NCBI GenBank assembly: GCA_037127255.1
Contig: JBANSL010000004.1
Location: 6,634,001-6,698,000 of the forward strand
Reading direction: 5' to 3'
DNA length: 64,000 nt
Source: Persicaria tinctoria
Taxonomy: Eukaryota; Streptophyta; Magnoliopsida; Caryophyllales; Polygonaceae
The notes under the pieces were generated by a model. That model did no database searches. It was not told the DNA's origin and saw only the letters and a program-made list of their open reading frames with translations. Shown here in pieces: positions 59,857 through 64,000 of this stretch. Every line of letters starts with the position of its first letter. Positions within the stretch are counted from its first letter, which is position 1. The position numbers were made by a program, and so were the translations under genes.

Positions 59857-61900
59857 ATGATTGAGACTAAAATATGTCGTTTTGTTTTTATTTTTGTTGT
59901 CTTATTGAGGAGACAAATGGAAGATTATAATCTTGTTGATACTACTCCCCCAGTAAAGATGAAATTGAAAGTTAGGAAAGGGCCTCCATCTAAGCTTATT
60001 TTGAATAGAGAGGATGAGTCTAGTGAAAGTGAAGAGACATGTGATGGTACAGAGAGTGACAAAGATAGTTGTAATAGTGGAGGATCTTCAAGTGATAGTG
60101 ATGACGAATGGATAGCAAGTAAACAGAAATTGAGGGAGATGAGCACTAAATTTGATAGTGTTGGACCTTCTTACCTAGCTGCACATGCTAAACAACAAGC
60201 AAGTGATAGTGAAAATTCAGAAAACCTTTATGCATTACCAACCATAGAGGAGGAGGATGAGATTGATTCAATGAAGGAGAATGTGCATTTCAAAGTTTTA
60301 AGTGATGCTGAATTGAAAAGTCTTGTTTGGAGAGTTGGCATGCAGTTTGCATCACCTCAAATATTTAAGGGGCAAGTTATAAGGTATGCTGTAGTTGCAG
60401 ACTATAGCATCAGATGGTACAAGAGTGAAAAAAACAATAAGCTGGCAGCCAGGTGCAAACAAGGCTGCATATGGAAGATATATGCGTCATGGGATGGTAA
60501 GAGAGAGAAATTTGTTGTCAAATCAGTGACCCCTGATCACACATGTAATAGACAAGATTTCGAGAATATTCAGGTGAAGGCAAAGTGGTTAGCAAAAGAG
60601 TATTTGGAACAATATAGGAAAGAACCTAGCTGGTCAACTAAGGCCCTGATTGATGCCGTGATGGCGAGATTTGGCGTACAACTGAAAAGGTTTACGTGTT
60701 ATAGGGTAAAAAAACATGCTCACAGAATGATATATGGAACAGCTAGTGATCATTACAATAAGGTTGGGTCATATTTGTTTGAGTTACAAAAAGTAGATCC
60801 TCTCTCTACGATAAATTTGCTTACTGAGAAGCCAACAATTCCTACTGAACCAGAAGTGTTTAGGAGGTTATATGTGAGTTTTCCTGCACTCAGGGAGGGG
60901 TTTCTTAAAGGATGTAGGCCAATGATTTGCTTGGATGGGTGTTTCTTGAAAACATATTTAGGTGGTATGTTGTTATGTGCGGTTGGGAGGGATGGAAATA
61001 ACCAAATGTATCCAGTTGCTTGGGATATTGTGGAAGCCGAAAATAATGAGTCATGGAGCTGGTTTTTAGAGAATCTGAAAAAAGATCTGAAGGTATTCGG
61101 TGGAGAAGACTGTACCATAAGTTCAGACCAACAAAAGGTAAATTGTTTCAACCAAAATTAAAGCAATTTAACGACTATAATTGTAGTCATATAAAATTGA
61201 TCATATACTTGTGTAATATCTATTTATTGTAGGGTTTATGCAATGTTGTCCGGCAACATTTTCCAGCTGCAGAGCATAGGAACTGTGCACGTCATATTTA
61301 TGCAAATTGGCACAAGAAGCACAAGGGAGATCATCTTAAATTGTGTTTTTGGAAGGCTGCTAGAGCGTATACTGAAGCAGATTTGAATATCGCATTAGAT
61401 GAGATGAGAGTCATAAGCAATACAGTTGCAGAGGACTTCTTGAGCAAAAATCCTAGACGCTTTTGTAGAGCTTACCTAAAAACAATGAGCAAATGCGATG
61501 TGATTGCCAACAATTTAGCTGAAACATTTAATGGCTATATATTAGAGGCAAGATCAAAACCTCTGATTTACATGTTAGAAGACATAAGGTATGACCGGTA
61601 TATTTATTTGACATATGGTATGACTTGTTAACTAACCATATATTTCTTACAAAATTTTGGTCTTATAGGTTAAAAGTGATGGAGAGATTGTTTACTAAAA
61701 GTTCTCTGATGGCTAGTAGTAATTATGACATTTGTCCAAGAATTAGAAGAAAATTGGAAATTGAGAAGGAAGAAGCAAGGAATTGTAAGTGTGTACCTTC
61801 GTCTACCTTTGAGTTTCAAGTCGTATGTAAGAGTGACATGTTCAGTGTAAATTTCGAGAAGAAGATTTGCAGTTGTAGGAAGTGGGATCTCTCAGGATAA
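59857..61900 (+). CDS. MuDR-type (MULE) transposase, SWIM finger truncated
   Basis: Exons are 59857-61137, 61233-61588 and 61669-61900, with GT-AG introns in phase. After an acidic Ser/Glu/Asp-rich N-terminus, residues about 150-250 are a MuDR-type DNA-binding region (FKGQVIRYAV, CKQGCIWKIYAS, HTCNR). The DDE core has MICLDGCFLKTYLGG (first Asp), TISSDQQK-GLCNVV across intron 1 (second Asp), HRNCARHIYANWHKK, and NNLAETFNGYILEARSKP with its Glu. The C-terminal SWIM zinc finger begins CSCRKWDLSG but stops at 61898 before the second Cys and His, so about the last 100 residues usual in this family are absent. The start may be the ATG at 59857 or the later MEDYNLVD. Apart from the end, the frame is intact. 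Whether the truncated protein still works is unknown. Confidence 0.85.
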
Positions 61901-62785
61901 TATATATGTAAAATTTGCTACAACAGGGCACACCACCAACAAACTACTTTGAGTGAGAATCCAAACACAGTCATATATAATAGCCACTCAAATAGATAAT
62001 GCAAAATGCAAAACCATTACCAACTCAACAACCTGCAACTTATTCTTTTCTACAAGACTTGGCTAGGATAGGTCAATGGGGTCATGGGTGTTGCTGCACA
62101 TTATTGGCAGTCCTCAAAACTTCAAGAGCAATAGGGGATTTAACCCTCTTAAACATTATTGGCAAAATCCAGCCTAGGTACCAACCTACAGTAATAAACA
62201 AACCAAATATAGCCCTTGCAATCACTTCTTCCCTTATTTCTAATGTCAATCCTTTTACTTTCAGCAATTCAACTCGAAAAAAAAAAATCTCAGTACCTTA
62301 AGTTTAGAATTTGGGTAAAGCTACTTTAAATTGGACAAGAAACAACTGTGTAATATTTAGGACATTCTTTACCTTAAGCTTTGAATTCGAAAACGAGTCA
62401 GCTTGAGGAACCCTAATTTGTACACATGACAAATTAGGACGAAGCAGAGTTGGGAGACAAAATTGGGGCTAATCTACGAATTCTAAAAAAAAAACTAGGA
62501 TAAAGCACAATTAAGAGGGTACCTCTTGCTTTGAATCGAGCCCTAAACACCATTCTTAAATACCTACAACCCATCTCCATTGCCGATGGCTTCAATTTCT
62601 CCGTCGATGGCTCCATTTTCGTTGGATCCAGTCGATGGCTTCAGGATGTAGTCTATCTCCGCCGTCGTCTTCAATTGCTGGGTTAAGCCTAGTCGTCTTC
62701 TCCAAATTATCATCACAAATCCTAGTCGCCTTCTCCGATTCGTCTTCTCTAGGTTTTTTTAGTCCGATCTTCTCTATGTTTAATT
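61901..62785. other. Non-coding interior of the inner MULE
   Basis: No domain was found. 62570-62770 is richer in GC with TCGTCTTC/CTCCGTCG words and may be an acquired exon-like piece or the 3' part of the element. Confidence 0.35.
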
Positions 62786-62966
62786 ATTTAAAGTGACAGG
62801 TCAGCAGCCACATCACTGGTCCATTTGGACAAAATTTGGGTTGGTGGTAGCGTTTGCCCAGGTTTTGCAAAAATTGGGTTATTTTTGTAACATTGTAAAG
62901 TTGGTGGTGTTTTCTGCTCACCCTAGTAAAGTTCAGGTTATTTGAATTATTTTTACCTTTAATTTA

Positions 62967-63199
62967 TATGACTAATCGATAGACCATTTCTTTTTTAATT
63001 TGAGGAAAAATGCAAGTGAATGTGAATTCCCTCATATATATATAAAGTTTTTTATATGAAAAATAAAGTTATATATTTAAAAAAAATTAATATTTTCAAC
63101 CTAAAAGATGAGTTTAATCCGTTTTATTTTTTATAGATAAATTTTTTCTTTCCCTAATTTAAAAAAAGTAGGCTATAAAGAAAATAGAATTTAGATAAT
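62967..63199. other. AT-rich interior of the outer element
   Basis: No feature was recognised between the inner MULE and the right inverted arm. Confidence 0.4.
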
Positions 63200-63426
63200 A
63201 TTTTTAAAAGTTATAAACATTTTCAAACGTAAATTAAGATAATAATTCTAGTCTATATTTATTTTTTATTTTTTAAAAATAAAAAAAATGATCTCTAAAA
63301 ATTAAACAAGCCCTTAAATTCAAAATTTTAATATATTTATAATCATATTTGAGTTTAAAAATATTAAAATATATTATATTTAATGATAAATTAGGTCAAA
63401 TAGATGAATGGGTGGTGAGTTGTAAT

Positions 63427-63878
63427 TAGACCTGTCAAACGGGTCATTCGGGTCGGGTTCGGGTCCGGTCACTTCGGGTTTCAGGTAAAACGGGTCTCGG
63501 GTAAAACGGGTTTTGGGTTTTTCGGGTTGACTCGAACTCGGGTTTGATCGGGTTTCGGTTCGGGTTCGGGTCGATTTCGGGTTTGTCAATTTTTTCTTTT
63601 TTAAATTAAAAAAATCATTATTTGATAATTTTGTGATAAATTTTAATTATATATAAAAAAAATTAATTATATATAATTATAAATCAACCGGGTCAATCGG
63701 GTCAAAATTACCGGGTCAATCGGGTCATCGGGTCGAAACCCAGATTACCCGGAAAATTTCGGGTTTTTCGGGTTCGGGTCGAAAAAAAATTTCGGGTCAA
63801 AAATTTCGGGTTCGGGTCGGAAATTTTTCGGGTCGGCCGGGTCGGGTCATCGGGTCGGGTTGTGTTTTGACAGGTCTA
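63427..63878. mobile_element. hAT MITE with CGGGTC subterminal repeats
   Basis: The ends TAGACCTGTCAAAC and TAGACCTGTCAAAA face each other. A perfect 8-bp duplication, GTTGTAAT, lies at 63419-63426 and 63879-63886. TCGGGT/CGGGTC words are very dense near both ends. It interrupts the right arm of the outer Mutator-like element. Confidence 0.92.
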
Positions 63879-64000
63879 GTTGTAATGAAAGACCCTTTAA
63901 AGGGTGGTTTTTTGTAATTTTAAATTTAAAGGGTGGTTAATTGAAAACTCTCTTGTTTAAAGGGTGGTTTTTCGTAAATTCCCCTATTATATATGTAGGT

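Larger units (their letters stand above)
59366..62957 (+). mobile_element. Inner Mutator-like element (MULE) with transposase
   Basis: The 3,592-bp element is flanked by a perfect 9-bp duplication TTTAATTTA (59357-59365 and 62958-62966). Terminal inverted repeats begin GGTAAAAATAATTCAAATAA on both ends. They run about 140 bp with roughly three differences, then extend with gaps to about 59557 and 62786. It carries a three-exon MuDR-type transposase gene. It is the youngest-looking insertion in this nest. Confidence 0.92.
57864..63984. mobile_element. Large Mutator-like element with long inverted ends (outer element)
   Basis: Inverted ends GGGAAATTTACGGAAAAC and GGGGAATTTACGAAAAAC are flanked by a perfect 9-bp duplication TATTATATA (57855-57863 and 63985-63993). 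The arms extend some 400 bp or more (57864 to about 58440; 63984 back to about 63200, interrupted by a hAT MITE). The left arm contains a tandem duplication of its first 190 bp (57864-58052 and 58053-58243). Of the 6.1 kb, most is nested insertions: a GGCATCA repeat, an autonomous-type Mutator element and a hAT MITE. It has no coding sequence of its own that I can see. Confidence 0.82.

Noticed and set aside
63380..63589. Arg/Thr/Ser-rich minus-strand open frame
   Set aside because: It lies in the CGGGTC subterminal repeats of the hAT MITE at 63427-63878.

Overview
This is nuclear DNA of a flowering plant, most likely a eudicot. The evidence is spliced genes with GT-AG introns and plant TATA boxes, one guanosine deaminase gene of the plant type, strictosidine-synthase-like genes, and a dense mix of plant transposons: copia, LINE, SINE, hAT, Mutator, Stowaway, Tourist and Helitron. 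No bacterial, organellar or CRISPR features are seen. Host genes are few. One five-exon guanosine deaminase lies on the minus strand (5221-7091). A strictosidine-synthase-like (SSL) family lies on the plus strand as two apparently intact copies (A 17839-20037, C 34209-36069) and one dead copy (B 23084-24366). Nearly everything else is transposon-derived.

Layout. 1-5200: LINE debris and a three-deep nest of Tourist MITE, SINE and Tourist MITE. 5221-7091: guanosine deaminase. 7680-15122: an old copia element split by a SINE and by a younger full-length copia (8300-13316) whose LTRs seem to begin and end with TA. 15979-36700: the SSL cluster, with precise insertions of hAT, Helitron and Stowaway elements, plus a full-length hAT element (27134-31536) carrying its transposase gene. 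38000-50430: a Mutator-like MITE, an inverted-repeat element with a GC-rich 75-bp minisatellite, a 5'-truncated LINE and a near full-length LINE of the same family. The LINE has an exceptionally long first ORF (about 960 codons with two stops). 50900-57850: Helitrons, a GGCATCA-rich repeat, microsatellites, a perfect 46-bp palindrome and tandem repeats. 57864-63984: a Mutator-like element with long terminal inverted repeats and a 9-bp target duplication. It contains the second, inverted GGCATCA repeat, a complete inner Mutator-like element with a MuDR-type transposase, and a hAT MITE.

The SSL paralogues serve as natural empty sites. They confirm the Helitron and a hAT insertion to the base and give relative dates: a CGAGC-rich hAT MITE sits in intron 1 of both A and C, so it predates that duplication, while the Helitron is only in A and another hAT only in B. 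Most retroelement ORFs carry premature stops (often TGA or TAG where Trp or Arg is expected), which fits cytosine deamination of silenced DNA. Boundaries given with target duplications were read directly. Boundaries called approximate were judged by eye.
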